DNA of 64,000 nucleotides, taken from the NCBI GenBank assembly GCA_947445775.1, contig CANFEB010000001.1:16484-80483 (forward strand), read 5' to 3'. Under the pieces are notes generated by a model. That model was not told where the DNA came from, ran no database searches, and saw nothing but the letters and a program-made list of their open reading frames with translations. The position numbers and the translations under genes are program-made. This stretch comes from Oligoflexales bacterium. Lineage in GTDB: Bacteria > Bdellovibrionota_B > Oligoflexia > Oligoflexales > RGVZ01. This document shows, one piece after another, positions 16,301 through 26,062 of the stretch. The stretch's first letter is position 1. Each line of letters starts with the position of its first letter.

Positions 16301-17476
16301 ATGATCCAGAGAAACTATAAATTATCAAAATCACGTAGTTTTTTTCTTCTAGGGCCACGTGGGGTTGGGAAGTCAACACTCCTTCGTGAGCATTTTCGAG
16401 AGATAAATTGCTTCTATGTAAATCTACTCGAATCAGACGTAGAACGGCGTCTGGCGGCGCGTCCTGAGCGCTTATTGGAGGAGTGGAACGCTCAACCCAA
16501 GGCTATCCAAGAGTCAAAATGGATTGTTATTGACGAGGTCCAACGAATACCGCGCATTCTAGATGCCGTGCATAAAGGTATTGCAGATTTTGGTTTGAGA
16601 TTCGCCTTAACTGGATCCAGTGCACGCAAGCTGAAACGAGGTGCCGCAAATCTGTTGGCCGGTCGTGCGTCTGAATTTAGGATGCACCCATTTTCATTTA
16701 CAGAACTTGGGCATGATTTTGATCCTATAGACGCGATGACATTTGGACTATTGCCCGAAAGCTTTCAGTTGAAAGACAATTTGCTCGAGCGCCGTCGATT
16801 TCTTAACTCTTATGTAAACACATATTTGCGTGAAGAAATTCAAGCCGAACAGATTGTTCGAAATATGGAGCCATTTCGACAATTTATTGAAGTGGCCGCT
16901 GCCACAAACGGTAAAATTTTAAATGCCGCCAAAGTAGGGCGTCAGTGTGGTCTAGATCCGAAAACAAGCCAACGCTATTTTCAAATATTAAGTGATACTT
17001 TGGTAGGATTTTATTTACCTGCTTTTGACCTTTCCATACGCAAGCAGCAAGCAACGCATCCCAAATTTTTTTGGTTTGACCTCGGCGTAGCACGAGCTGC
17101 ATCAGGAATGCTTGACGAAAAGATTTCAGCGAGCACATATGAGTTTGGGAATCTCTTTGAGCATCTCGTGATCGTCGAAGCTATTAAGCTCAACGATCAA
17201 TCAGAAGCTGGCGCGAAACTTATGTATTTCAGGTCAGCGGATGATTCCGAAATTGATCTCGTGGTCAAACGTGGAAAAAGTCTTTACGCAATCGAAATAA
17301 AGTCGGCGGAAAATCCCGATATCACAGATATTCGGAAATTGTCGCGATTACAGCAATCTCTTCCTAAGGGGACACAGGCTTTTGTCTTTTGCAATACCGA
17401 AAAACCCTATGTTATTGAAGGTGTTCGCATCGTTCATTGGATGGCGGGACTCCAGGAAATATTCCCATGGCAGTAA
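16301..17476 (+). CDS. AAA_14 / DUF4143 ATPase, copy 2 (391 aa)
   Basis: Walker A is GPRGVGKST (residues 18-26) and Walker B is WIVIDEVQ (about 74-81). The sensor region FALTGSSARKL and the AGRASEFRMHPFSFTEL stretch are typical of AAA_14 ATPases. The DUF4143 half spans about 200-391 and ends with SEIDLVVKRG then LYAIEIKSAE, the PD-(D/E)XK-like pattern. It is only distantly similar to copies 1 and 3, so this is not a recent duplication. Base composition is clearly more AT-rich than its neighbours. It lies between a tRNA and a phosphoglycerol transferase and has no operon partner. Confidence 0.87.
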   Translation: MIQRNYKLSKSRSFFLLGPRGVGKSTLLREHFREINCFYVNLLESDVERRLAARPERLLEEWNAQPKAIQESKWIVIDEVQRIPRILDAVHKGIADFGLRFALTGSSARKLKRGAANLLAGRASEFRMHPFSFTELGHDFDPIDAMTFGLLPESFQLKDNLLERRRFLNSYVNTYLREEIQAEQIVRNMEPFRQFIEVAAATNGKILNAAKVGRQCGLDPKTSQRYFQILSDTLVGFYLPAFDLSIRKQQATHPKFFWFDLGVARAASGMLDEKISASTYEFGNLFEHLVIVEAIKLNDQSEAGAKLMYFRSADDSEIDLVVKRGKSLYAIEIKSAENPDITDIRKLSRLQQSLPKGTQAFVFCNTEKPYVIEGVRIVHWMAGLQEIFPWQ

Positions 17477-17672
17477 GGCCATTTGAAAGAGCTGTGTTTT
17501 TGAGGATAGTTGACGCATAAAATGGCATCTCGCACAACGAGATAGGGCAAGATGTTGCCTTGGACGAGGGCCTTTCCCTCTGGTCGGCGGAGAAACTGGA
17601 GAAGAGGGTTTCGATGGAAGTCACGTTTTCTGCACCATGTCTTTTTGACTTTATTTTTGACACAATCCCTCA

Positions 17673-19607
17673 ATGAACTTTTTCCTGCCAAGCAAAATTA
17701 ACGCCGCTGGCGTCTGGTTTTGCCGGGTCTTCATCTTTTGCCTGGTGCTGTTCCTGTGCCACCGCCTGACGGCCTTCGGCATTATTTCCCGGGAATTTTT
17801 CGATCTCGGCGCGCTCCACCTGGCCCAAAGCCTCCTTGTTGGTGCCGCCAGTGACCTTTGGGTGGCAACCCTCATTGCGATGATGTGGGCCATTCCCGCT
17901 GCCCTGTGTTCTCCTCGGGCCGCAACCTGGATCGCCGCCGGTGGATGCCTCGTCCTTTCGACCTTGGTTGCCTTGCACCAAAGTTACGTCGAATTTTACC
18001 GCGTCCCGATTATGGCTTTTCACCTGCGCTATCTTGCCGACCTAGAGTTTATCAAGGCCAGCACCTCCGCCACAGCGTGGTCTCCTTTGGTCATCGCCAA
18101 TATTGCCGGTGCACTTTTAGCGCTTCTAGCCAGCAACTTGCGGATTAAACCTGCGATACCAGTGCTGATCATCACCGCCATTGCAATCCATGCCCTACAA
18201 ATTCGTTACCGGGTCCAGTGGTTTATTCCCGGCCCCCTGCACTTCAACCCCATCGAAAAAATTGTTGTCGACCTCAGCCATCAAACATTGATTCCTCTAC
18301 CGACCACGGGTGAAGTCGCAAGATTCGCCCAAATGCGTTTGGCCATCGCTCCCGAATCACCACGGACTCGCCTACGCCAAAAATTGCACGCCGCGTTTCA
18401 AAACCAAATCGCCAAAGGCAAGCGCCCGGTGATCGCTGTCTTGGCCCTTGAAACGTTTCGTCCGACTGAGATTGGGGTTTTCCGCAAGGAATCACCGCCG
18501 TCCGCCGCTTCAACCTTGACACAAACCTTGCCCCAGACCTTGACCCCTGCGTTCGACGCCCTAAGTAAAAACGGCCTACTCTTCACAGAAGCCTGGAGCA
18601 GTGGCACCGTCACCTGCGCCGGCCAAGAAGCCCTGTGGTGCGGCCAACCCTCCGGATTGTTCTCCTCACTGATGCGCGGGTCTTCACGAATTCAAAACGC
18701 CACGTGCATTCCCGATGAGGTCAAAGCCAACGGAGGCCTGCCCATTTGGGTGCACAACGGCGACGGAAAATTCGATAATCAAGTCAGTTTCTGGCGACGC
18801 CACGGCGTTTCATCGCCAATTTCAAGCACTGACTATCCCGCGGAAATCCCACGGGGCAGTTGGGGGCTTAGTGATTTGATATTAGCTGACCGGGCCGTGA
18901 CTGAAATCGCAGGCGCGCGCAACCAGCCATTGGGAAACAAAATTGATTTCATTGCCCCCTTTATTTTAACCGTCAGCAATCATATTCCGTGGGATCTGCC
19001 GGACGATGCCTCGGATGCCGTCAAGAAAATCGAGGCTCCCGAAAATCAAGATGGAACGCCAAACATCAAGATGTGGCGCACCACTGCTTATACTGATCAA
19101 GCAATCGCAAGGTTTGTCGCGGGGGCCAAGGCTCAAGACTTTTGGCAAAACACGATCTTAATCATCGCCAGCGATCACGGCAATCTTGAGCCAGGAAAAC
19201 ACGGAACAACCACACAAGGCGCCAACAGCGGCTCCGACACCGGTTCTGATTCCGCCGCGCGCCGCCAATCTCATATTGCCCTGCTCCTTACCGGCGGCCT
19301 TGTTGAGTCGGCCCTGGGTGAGCTGAATCCCAAAAATACGCCAGACTTCATGACCGTCCATGAACCTGTCGGCCAAACTGGGGTCGCCGAATTGATCCGA
19401 GCGATCACGGCGAAGGTCCTACCAAGAAATCCAGACATCCTTGCTTGGCCGTCAAACTTGCCTGTTTTCAGCGACCAGAATGAAACGCTCTATGTTCCCG
19501 CCTTGGACCTAAATATCAACAAGTCTGAATTCGCGCGGGACTGGTCCCTTTCCGGAGCTGTGATGAACGACGCTGTCATTGCCTTCAAGGCGATGACGGC
19601 ACCTTAA
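17673..19607 (+). CDS. LtaS-like / OpgB-like membrane phosphoglycerol transferase (644 aa)
   Basis: The N-terminal 190 residues hold about five transmembrane helices, followed by an extracytoplasmic alkaline-phosphatase-fold (sulfatase family) domain. Metal and catalytic positions fit LtaS: Glu in LALETFR, the threonine nucleophile in SSGTVTCAGQEAL, a His in TVSNHIPWDLP and the Asp-His pair in IIASDHGNLEPG. In Gram-positives such enzymes polymerise lipoteichoic acid; in Gram-negatives relatives add phosphoglycerol or phosphoethanolamine to periplasmic glucans or lipids. Here the latter is more likely, but the substrate is unknown. The 196 bases before it hold no gene I can support. Its end overlaps the convergent msrQ by 23 bases. 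Confidence 0.85.
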   Translation: MNFFLPSKINAAGVWFCRVFIFCLVLFLCHRLTAFGIISREFFDLGALHLAQSLLVGAASDLWVATLIAMMWAIPAALCSPRAATWIAAGGCLVLSTLVALHQSYVEFYRVPIMAFHLRYLADLEFIKASTSATAWSPLVIANIAGALLALLASNLRIKPAIPVLIITAIAIHALQIRYRVQWFIPGPLHFNPIEKIVVDLSHQTLIPLPTTGEVARFAQMRLAIAPESPRTRLRQKLHAAFQNQIAKGKRPVIAVLALETFRPTEIGVFRKESPPSAASTLTQTLPQTLTPAFDALSKNGLLFTEAWSSGTVTCAGQEALWCGQPSGLFSSLMRGSSRIQNATCIPDEVKANGGLPIWVHNGDGKFDNQVSFWRRHGVSSPISSTDYPAEIPRGSWGLSDLILADRAVTEIAGARNQPLGNKIDFIAPFILTVSNHIPWDLPDDASDAVKKIEAPENQDGTPNIKMWRTTAYTDQAIARFVAGAKAQDFWQNTILIIASDHGNLEPGKHGTTTQGANSGSDTGSDSAARRQSHIALLLTGGLVESALGELNPKNTPDFMTVHEPVGQTGVAELIRAITAKVLPRNPDILAWPSNLPVFSDQNETLYVPALDLNINKSEFARDWSLSGAVMNDAVIAFKAMTAP

Positions 19608-20208
19608 TAGATTTCGCAGTTTTCAATTTCTCAAAAATGCGCACACCCAGCAGCAACGCGATAATGCCGGCGTAGATGGCGGGCTCACGCTTGTCGAGTT
19701 TAACCAACCACAGAAAATGAATCGTGACGAGAATTGCAATTACGTAGGTTAATTGATGGAGTTTACGCCAGAGTTTTGCGCCCATCTTTTTTAGCATCCA
19801 CGAATTCGACGTAACCGCCAACGGCACCATCAACATCAACGCTGAAAATCCAACGGTGATGTAGGGTCGCTTGGCGACATCCGCGGCGGTTTGCGAAAAA
19901 TCTAGTTCCTGATCAAAAAGCAAATAAATGCTGAAGTGCACGAGCGCGTATGCGAAAGAAAATAGCCCGATCATGCGTCGAAATATAATAGGCCGGCGCC
20001 AGCCAAAAAAAATCCGCGCCGGCGTCACGGCAAGTGAGAGAATCAGCAGGCGCAGCGCCCAAATGCCGGTACGATGGGTGGCAGCCTCAACCGGGTTGGC
20101 TCCTAGGCCGTTGGTGAAAAAAAGAAATGTCGTTATCAGTAGCGGAATCGTCATCAAGATAAACAGAGCAGATTTTTCCAGATCCAAGCGTGCCTTGACG
20201 GACAACAC
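19585..20208 (-). CDS. msrQ: MsrQ, heme-binding membrane subunit of the methionine sulfoxide reductase system
   Basis: This 207-aa six-helix protein (YedZ family, ferric-reductase-like transmembrane domain) passes electrons from the respiratory chain to periplasmic MsrP. Candidate heme ligands are the histidines in FAYALVHFSIYL, LWRKLHQLTYV and AILVTIHFLWLV. The GTG start shares one base with the msrP stop (TAGTG), showing tight coupling. Its end overlaps the convergent phosphoglycerol transferase. Confidence 0.92.
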   Translation of the reverse strand: MLSVKARLDLEKSALFILMTIPLLITTFLFFTNGLGANPVEAATHRTGIWALRLLILSLAVTPARIFFGWRRPIIFRRMIGLFSFAYALVHFSIYLLFDQELDFSQTAADVAKRPYITVGFSALMLMVPLAVTSNSWMLKKMGAKLWRKLHQLTYVIAILVTIHFLWLVKLDKREPAIYAGIIALLLGVRIFEKLKTAKSIKVPSSP

Positions 20209-21215
20209 TAGAAATCCTTTCGAAGGTTCATGCCTGCATATAATCCGGCCACCTGACTATAGCCGTTGAACATCAGTGTCTTGCGTTTGAAAAGTTCGCC
20301 AATGCGGCGCTCCTTTGCCTGAGTCCATCGCGGGTGATCTACCTCGGGATTGACGTTGGCATAAAAGCCATACTCATCAGGCAGAATATCGTTCCATGTT
20401 GTTTTGGGCTTGGTCTCGCTAAAGCGAATTTTTGAAATGGCTTTGATACTTTTAAATCCGTATTTCCACGGGATCACCAGACGCATGGGCGCACCATTTT
20501 GATTGGGCAAGGCGTCCCCATAAAGCCCAACTGCGATGAAGGCCAAGGGATGCATGGCCTCATCCATGCGCAGGGCTTCTGTATATGGCCAATTGAGAAT
20601 GCTGGAATTTTGGCCGGGCATCTGCTGCCTGTCGAGCAAGGTTACAAACTCGATGTATTTTGCTTTTGAGGTCGGCTTAACGGTTTTGATGAGGTCTGCC
20701 AAAGGAAATCCGATCCACGGAATCACCATGGACCATGCCTCGACACAGCGCAGGCGATAGATGCGTTCTTCAAGTTTGTAGGGTTTCATGAAGTCATCAA
20801 TGTCGTATAGGGCTGGCTTTTTCACAGCTCCCTCGACGGCGATTTTCCACGGACGAGTTTTAAGTTGGCTAGAGTTTTGCGCGGGATCACCCTTATCGGT
20901 GCCAAATTCATAGTAATTGTTGTAAGTGGTTACGTCGTTGAAGGGCGTGAGTTTTTCGTTGGTGTCGTTCTTGCCCTTAGCAACCTTATCGAAAATCTTA
21001 CCGTCGTGGACTTGCCCGACAAAAGTTTTCCCGGCCAATACTTTTTCCGCAAATGCCGCCGGAGAGAGCACCGTGGCAGCGACAGCACTGATTCCCAGGG
21101 CGAGCCCCTGGCCGATCACGTCGCGGCGCGTAAATATTTCTCGGACACGGTAAAGGCGTTCGTCCGTTACCTCTGATTCCTTCGCAGCCGAAGGGTCAAT
21201 GACTTTGATGAGCAC
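20208..21215 (-). CDS. msrP: MsrP, periplasmic molybdopterin methionine sulfoxide reductase
   Basis: MsrP repairs oxidised methionines in envelope proteins. The 335-aa precursor has a twin-arginine signal (FTRRDVIGQG at about 29-38) followed by a hydrophobic stretch ending near AFA. The molybdenum-ligating cysteine is in YRLRCVEAWSMVIPW. The start is GTG with AGGAG 5 bases upstream. It forms an msrP-msrQ operon. This pair implies a Tat system and molybdopterin synthesis elsewhere in the genome. Confidence 0.94.
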   Translation of the reverse strand: MLIKVIDPSAAKESEVTDERLYRVREIFTRRDVIGQGLALGISAVAATVLSPAAFAEKVLAGKTFVGQVHDGKIFDKVAKGKNDTNEKLTPFNDVTTYNNYYEFGTDKGDPAQNSSQLKTRPWKIAVEGAVKKPALYDIDDFMKPYKLEERIYRLRCVEAWSMVIPWIGFPLADLIKTVKPTSKAKYIEFVTLLDRQQMPGQNSSILNWPYTEALRMDEAMHPLAFIAVGLYGDALPNQNGAPMRLVIPWKYGFKSIKAISKIRFSETKPKTTWNDILPDEYGFYANVNPEVDHPRWTQAKERRIGELFKRKTLMFNGYSQVAGLYAGMNLRKDF

Positions 21216-21226
21216 AGAGACTCCTG

Positions 21227-21697
21227 TCAGGCGCTCTTGAGAAATCGTCCGGCCTCACGGGAAGCAAATTCACCCGACGCGGATTGAAACGCACTCAAAT
21301 GGATCTTTAATTTTCCTGCCGTCCTGCCCTGAGCCTCAATTTCCGACAGGGCCTCTGCAATCTTACCCCCCAGGACTTCCGATGCCTTGTGACAGGGGGC
21401 TACCCACAATCTTAGCATAGACTGATTTTTGAACGAATTTTGGAACTGATTCTGGAATTGACTCTCGACTCGATTTGAAAGGGCTCCGGCAGCGTATTCG
21501 GCCTCAAACTTAGCAATCATAGCATCCAAATTCGCCCAAGCCATCCGCTGCAGCTCAAAATACTCATCAAATCGCGCCCAGTCTTTGGCCGCGATTGCCT
21601 CGCCAGCCGTCTCGCATCGCGCGCAAAACAGGGCGACAACGCACTCAATCGCAGTCGTTGCCGTGACGACGTCAGCTCTGTTGCGTCGCTCAGCCAT
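21227..21697 (-). CDS. Small alpha-helical protein after fliD, candidate FliD chaperone (FliT-like)
   Basis: This 156-aa protein is largely helical with amphipathic stretches and no signal peptide. It starts 8 bases inside the end of fliD, the place where fliS or fliT normally sits. The sequence does not show the FliS motifs. Its N-terminal helix pair (ALFCARCETAGEAIAAKDW, then a WARFDEYFELQRMAW stretch) is in the style of FliT/FlgN chaperones with a per-bundle counting helix. A FliD export chaperone is my inference from position and fold type; family membership is not proved. The middle has a Gln/Asn-rich run near residue 80. Confidence 0.55.
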   Translation of the reverse strand: MAERRNRADVVTATTAIECVVALFCARCETAGEAIAAKDWARFDEYFELQRMAWANLDAMIAKFEAEYAAGALSNRVESQFQNQFQNSFKNQSMLRLWVAPCHKASEVLGGKIAEALSEIEAQGRTAGKLKIHLSAFQSASGEFASREAGRFLKSA

Positions 21698-23078
21698 TCA
21701 TCCTCGCCGCCATTTGATCCCCTTGGGACTGCATCATTTGCATCTTGCCATTGAGGTCGGCGAAAGATTTTTGCAGGCGCTGTTGCTTTTGGTCGACCAT
21801 GCGCTGTTGGCGTTCGATATTTTGGTCCTGACGCTGAATCTGTTGATCCAGCGTTTTTTGCCTCAGTGAGATCACGCCGCTTTGCCGATCCTGCAGCCCC
21901 TTGACGGCGTTGCTTAATTTCTCTGCAAGTCCGGGCCCGTCCTCTGTCGTGGCAAAAACTTTTGTCACGCCATCGTAATTTCCCGCGATCGCTTTTTTCA
22001 ACTTTTCTTCGTCGATCTCTAGCTTTCCCGTTTTGGCGTTGGTCATGATCCCGACCTCCGCCAGTGACATGCCACCGGCACCTGGTGCCACCTTGCCGCC
22101 ACTCACCTCGGACTGAATGGAACGCATCGCCTGGCGCATGGAGGATGCCGCCCCCAACGATGGGCGTTCTCCATCTTTTGCCGTCGCCTGATCGGACATC
22201 GCGGAATACACATTATTGTACTTTGTAACGAAGTCCTTGACCCCCGCCGATGTCGCATCGACATCGTGGCTGATATTGAGGCTGACGTTGGTTCCTGGCA
22301 TGGCTTTTTTTGCCGTCAGCTTCACGCCGTCGATCAGGTCAGAAAAACTATTCTCCTCGCGGGCAATATCAACGTCCTCGAATTTCATCGCTAGATTTTT
22401 CCCTTTGCCTAACTCCTTGAAATCAAGAAATGTGGTATCTGGATCGATTTTGATATTGGCTGATTCGCCGGTCTTTTCGCTGCGTACGAGCAGTTTGAAC
22501 GGCTCGTCGCCAATGCCGGTGTTGATGATAGACGCCTGGACTCCGCCCCCGGCGGCATTGATCTTGTCGGCGGCATCTTTCAGGGTAGATCCTGGTTCCA
22601 AGGTGACATCCAAATCTGCCTGTCCACCCCCGCGCTCAATCGCCATGAAGCCAAAGCCTACCGCCGATTCATTGGCGTTGGAAAATCCCTGCTCCAGAAA
22701 CTTTGCCGAACCCGCCAGTTCCTTGACCTCGAAATTGAATTGGCCTGGTTTTAAATTTTTGCCTGATTCCAAAAGCTCTGCACCGACCACCTCTGGGTGG
22801 GACGACTCGACTTTAAGGCGCTGAAATTTTTCGGGGGCACTCATCCCACCCAACTGAGTGGCAAGATCACCGAGGGCTGTCGTTACGGCCGAATAACCGT
22901 TTTTTTCCTGGGCCAGGGCTTCGCGCTTGCCCCCCAGGTTGTCCATGGCAGCCTTATCGCCCGCCATGATTTTGTCGACGATCCCCATGTCGACGCCACC
23001 GGCTGCTCCCGGCCCTGGGCCTAGAGGTCCACCTGGTTGCATTCCGGCCATCGGCGACCCTGATCCATTGATCTTCAT
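21690..23078 (-). CDS. fliD: Flagellar hook-associated protein 2 (filament cap)
   Basis: FliD caps the growing filament and guides flagellin folding. The 462-aa protein has an N-terminal FliD_N region (IVDKIMAGDKAAMDNL through VTTALGDLATQL, about 30-90) and a FliD_C region ending in a long coiled coil (QRQDQNIERQQRMVDQKQQR, about 410-450). The start at 23078 has AGGAGG 6 bases upstream; the frame extends to 23126 but without support. The first 30 residues are unusually rich in Gly, Pro and Met. It is followed directly by the candidate chaperone gene. Confidence 0.92.
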   Translation of the reverse strand: MKINGSGSPMAGMQPGGPLGPGPGAAGGVDMGIVDKIMAGDKAAMDNLGGKREALAQEKNGYSAVTTALGDLATQLGGMSAPEKFQRLKVESSHPEVVGAELLESGKNLKPGQFNFEVKELAGSAKFLEQGFSNANESAVGFGFMAIERGGGQADLDVTLEPGSTLKDAADKINAAGGGVQASIINTGIGDEPFKLLVRSEKTGESANIKIDPDTTFLDFKELGKGKNLAMKFEDVDIAREENSFSDLIDGVKLTAKKAMPGTNVSLNISHDVDATSAGVKDFVTKYNNVYSAMSDQATAKDGERPSLGAASSMRQAMRSIQSEVSGGKVAPGAGGMSLAEVGIMTNAKTGKLEIDEEKLKKAIAGNYDGVTKVFATTEDGPGLAEKLSNAVKGLQDRQSGVISLRQKTLDQQIQRQDQNIERQQRMVDQKQQRLQKSFADLNGKMQMMQSQGDQMAARMNG

Positions 23079-23275
23079 TGCACGCCTCCTTGTGCGGGCT
23101 GTCATTAGCCCAGAACTAAGCTGCAAACAGCTTTAGTCCTGTCTGGTCTTCGGAGCCCCAGGCACGGAGGTTTAGTAAAAATGATTCGCAGGACGCCGCA
23201 ATTCATGAGCGTGGATTTAAATTTTCGCTGGTTTACTTAATAAATCCGGGTGGATATGAATTTGATCGAAAAAAT
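23079..23275 (-). promoter_or_regulatory. fliD leader with hairpin
   Basis: This 197-base gap holds the fliD promoter and leader. An inverted repeat near 23112-23134 pairs ACTAAGCTG with CAGCTTTAGT (one bulge) around CAAA, and a second short one pairs GGCT with AGCC at 23097-23110. I could not place a convincing flagellar sigma-28 or sigma-54 box. Confidence 0.35.
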
Positions 23276-24913
23276 TTAGGGAACGGCAAAAAGTGCCTGA
23301 TTTTCAAATGAACCAAGCAACTTAAAGTCACGATTCAGGCCGTCGAATCCGATTTTGATTGGGCTGACATTTTCCGGGACCGCGACATGGGTCACGCCCA
23401 TTCCCTTCATGGACGCCAGATTTACGGAAGGATCCCCCAGCATGATCGAGACTCGCGATTGCAGGGGCTCAACCGCAAATCCATGAGTCCAATTCCAGCC
23501 GCCATAAGCCTGAACGTTGGTGCGGCCGGTAAGGGCATAGGACCAGTATCTGTGATCCAGGTGCGAGGGCGACAAAATAACGGCATCTCGGGGCAGGGTT
23601 TGACGCGCCCATGCCGCAATGGCTTGCTCACCCGACGACCAGAGGGTGAGGCGGTGCGCAGGGGACTGCATCTGGCTGCCCAATCCAACAAGGCCATCGA
23701 TGCAGACAATGACAGCAGCCAGCCATGACATGGAGCGAAATTTGTGAAGAGAAAAAAAGCGCACCAGAGAAATGCCAAACAGAAGTAAGGCCCAGACCAG
23801 CAACTTGCTGTTGTCCCAGGCCCACGGCTGCAACTTCACCAGGTTCATGGCAATAAAAATGATCGCGCCGCTCAAAAAAAATGGATCACTTCTGATTTCG
23901 CGCGACACCGCAGCCGCAACCAACATCAGTGGAATAACCACGTTCCAGTTCACGATCCAAAAGAAAAGCAGGGACTGCCCCGTTTCTGACCCCCGCCAAA
24001 ACCCTGCCCAGTCGATGCCAGATGCCTTGTTTGAGATCGCGGGCATGGTCGCCCAAATCAAAAACATGGAGATCACGAGGCCCGGACCGACGACAGTAAC
24101 CCAGTGGCGCAAAATATCTTTTTTTACGGAAGGCGACCGAACGAAATCCAACAGCATTATCACGCCAATGACGAGCATCACCACCAACCAAGAATGAACA
24201 TGGGCCAGGAGCAGCAAAGGCAACAAACAGGCCATGACTAAAGTCAGGGCCAAAGGCCCGGAACGAAGACCGGAGACGGCCGTACGGCGTTTCAGGTCCA
24301 TGGCCACCAACAATGCAGCGCACCCAAGAGAAAGGCCCGCCAGCAAAGTTCGCTGGGGTAACAGCAACGAAAACAGGGGAGTCATCCAAACCTGCGAAAG
24401 TGTGCCAGTGTTGATTCCTTCGAACATCGGCTGCGCAAAATCCCACAAAACAAGCCTAGTAATCGTCCGGGTTCCCCCCGCCAAAATAAAAACTACGGCC
24501 AATGCGCCGGCTGTCCAAGGCCCGGCCCCGGCCCGCCGAAATAACACCGGCAAGCAGAGTGACAAAAGAATTGCAAACATGAGGCACGGCAACAACATGG
24601 CAGATTGCAGGCCAAATCCTGCGCGCAACAACATCCCCGACATAAAATTGATCAATGGAGGATAAGAAAAAACTGAATCAAAACGAAGAATTCTAGCGTC
24701 GAACCATTTAGAGAATGGTTGTTCTGCAAACCACCATGAGTGGGCGACGTGAAGCGACCAATCCCCCCAAACACCAGGGAAATCGGTGGCCAACGTGCCG
24801 TCATCGAGAGAGTAAAGGCAACGGGAAATGGACCACAGCAAAACAACAAAAATCAGGCTGTGGGGAAGTAAGCGGAAATAGATTATGCGAAACAAGGGAT
24901 GCCCTGATTTCAA
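23276..24913 (-). CDS. Polytopic membrane protein, GT-C glycosyltransferase-like (545 aa)
   Basis: About ten or more hydrophobic segments and a C-terminal soluble portion (from about 430) give the outline of a GT-C or related membrane glycosyltransferase. An early extracytoplasmic loop has charged residues and aromatic motifs (TDFPGVWGDWSLHVAHSWW), in the place where GT-C enzymes keep their catalytic acid. The C-terminal part contains SPSHLDHRYWSYALTGRTN, similar in style to membrane proteins of the 6-pyruvoyl-tetrahydropterin-synthase-related group. The only start is TTG at 24913, overlapping the upstream stop (TTGA). The substrate is unknown. Confidence 0.6.
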   Translation of the reverse strand: MKSGHPLFRIIYFRLLPHSLIFVVLLWSISRCLYSLDDGTLATDFPGVWGDWSLHVAHSWWFAEQPFSKWFDARILRFDSVFSYPPLINFMSGMLLRAGFGLQSAMLLPCLMFAILLSLCLPVLFRRAGAGPWTAGALAVVFILAGGTRTITRLVLWDFAQPMFEGINTGTLSQVWMTPLFSLLLPQRTLLAGLSLGCAALLVAMDLKRRTAVSGLRSGPLALTLVMACLLPLLLLAHVHSWLVVMLVIGVIMLLDFVRSPSVKKDILRHWVTVVGPGLVISMFLIWATMPAISNKASGIDWAGFWRGSETGQSLLFFWIVNWNVVIPLMLVAAAVSREIRSDPFFLSGAIIFIAMNLVKLQPWAWDNSKLLVWALLLFGISLVRFFSLHKFRSMSWLAAVIVCIDGLVGLGSQMQSPAHRLTLWSSGEQAIAAWARQTLPRDAVILSPSHLDHRYWSYALTGRTNVQAYGGWNWTHGFAVEPLQSRVSIMLGDPSVNLASMKGMGVTHVAVPENVSPIKIGFDGLNRDFKLLGSFENQALFAVP

Positions 24914-25635
24914 TGGTAAACAAATACGTTGAGGTCGTCGCCTTCGAGCTCAGATTTCAAGCGGAGCGCCGTATTCAATACGCCATTAAAACTGTGCCTA
25001 CCGACGAGCAGGTGAAATGCAGTCGTTCCCGGCATGGTGGCAATCAGCTCGCGAAAAACCTGGGCAAGAATGTCATGGGAGTCGTGCGCCACAATGATCT
25101 CTGGCGCCAAATAAAATCCAACTGAATCAGGCGACCACGCGCGCACGGTTGCAACAAGGGATGTAATCCAGGCACTGGTTTCGCGAAAATCATTGCCAGG
25201 ACGAGGCATCAAAAAAACATAACGAGCGGGCTGCGTCAGCGTGTCGGTCAGCATGACGGATTCCTTGTCACAAATTCCGCGAATAGCGGCCTCGCTGAAC
25301 AAGTCTTCCATGGCAATATGATTCAATAGGGATGGCGCGTGAATTTCACCGCGTCCGGCGATGCCAATCCAGAACGGACAATCTTTGACCGAGACGCCCG
25401 ACGAGATGTGAAAGCTGATCATGCGTCGATCTGGAATGCCCAACTTTGGATCGTCATTATGGGCAATGACCCTGGCATCAGAAGATCTGATGTTGATTTG
25501 GACGTTCTCAAATGTTGAATCTCTTGAATTCAATATTTTGGAATCACTGTGGGCGTCGGCCACAGAACCAGAAGGGCCAGGAATAATTCCTAGCTCACTG
25601 CTTCTTGCTTTCTCCGCTGACGGATTGACGTTCAT
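24910..25635 (-). CDS. Hypothetical protein between nusB and the GT-C-like gene (241 aa)
   Basis: I do not recognise this protein. It has no signal peptide or membrane helix. The first 70 residues are polar and low in order; from about 75 on it looks like an alpha/beta fold, with strands such as YVFLMPRPG, VGFYLAPEIIV and TAFHLLVG. The last two resemble a nucleotide- or effector-binding Rossmann-like strand order, but there is no motif. The frame reaches 25743, but the ATG at 25635 has GGGAG about 7 bases upstream, giving a 41-base overlap with nusB. The position at the end of the rib-nusB run suggests cotranscription. Confidence 0.6.
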   Translation of the reverse strand: MNVNPSAEKARSSELGIIPGPSGSVADAHSDSKILNSRDSTFENVQINIRSSDARVIAHNDDPKLGIPDRRMISFHISSGVSVKDCPFWIGIAGRGEIHAPSLLNHIAMEDLFSEAAIRGICDKESVMLTDTLTQPARYVFLMPRPGNDFRETSAWITSLVATVRAWSPDSVGFYLAPEIIVAHDSHDILAQVFRELIATMPGTTAFHLLVGRHSFNGVLNTALRLKSELEGDDLNVFVYH

Positions 25636-26062
25636 TCCCGTCTCCCCCGGCCTTGCCGGATTTAATGATGCCATCGAGGACACCATTGACGAATGCGCCG
25701 GACTGCTCATTGCCATAGCGCTTCGCCAATTCAACTGCTTCATTCAATATTACCTTAACCGGCGTATCAAATACTTGCAATTCAGCGAGGGCCATTCGTA
25801 ATACCGCCCGATCCGTCACTGACAAGCGGGTAAGCTTCCAATTTTTGGTAAAAGCCTCAATAAGCGGATCATTGTCGTTGCGTTTATCGAGGGTTGCCCG
25901 GACCAGATCACGCATCATAGTCATTGAATTGGTGGGAACGTTGAAGTTTGACGAAAAGGTTTCAAAGTGCGAGGGGCTGAAATAATAGACCTTCTCAGCC
26001 TCGCACTGGTAGAGGAACTGCAGGGCAAAATCACGGGCGACTGTGTTGCGGTTTTCGCTCAT
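25595..26062 (-). CDS. nusB: Transcription antitermination factor NusB
   Basis: NusB binds boxA RNA with S10 to support rRNA antitermination. The 155-aa protein has the expected all-helical pattern: [14 protein letters not shown] at the N-terminus, [19 protein letters not shown] in the middle and [17 protein letters not shown] before the closing FVNGVLDGI. It starts on an ATGA overlap with ribH, the usual ribH-nusB order. The C-terminal 20 residues are a polar extension beyond the family core. Confidence 0.95.
   Translation of the reverse strand: MSENRNTVARDFALQFLYQCEAEKVYYFSPSHFETFSSNFNVPTNSMTMMRDLVRATLDKRNDNDPLIEAFTKNWKLTRLSVTDRAVLRMALAELQVFDTPVKVILNEAVELAKRYGNEQSGAFVNGVLDGIIKSGKAGGDGNERQSVSGESKKQ

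Noticed and set aside
17412..17691. Minus-strand frames across the end of ATPase copy 2 and the gap after it
   Set aside because: They mostly mirror the ATPase and lack a ribosome-binding site; no family is recognised.
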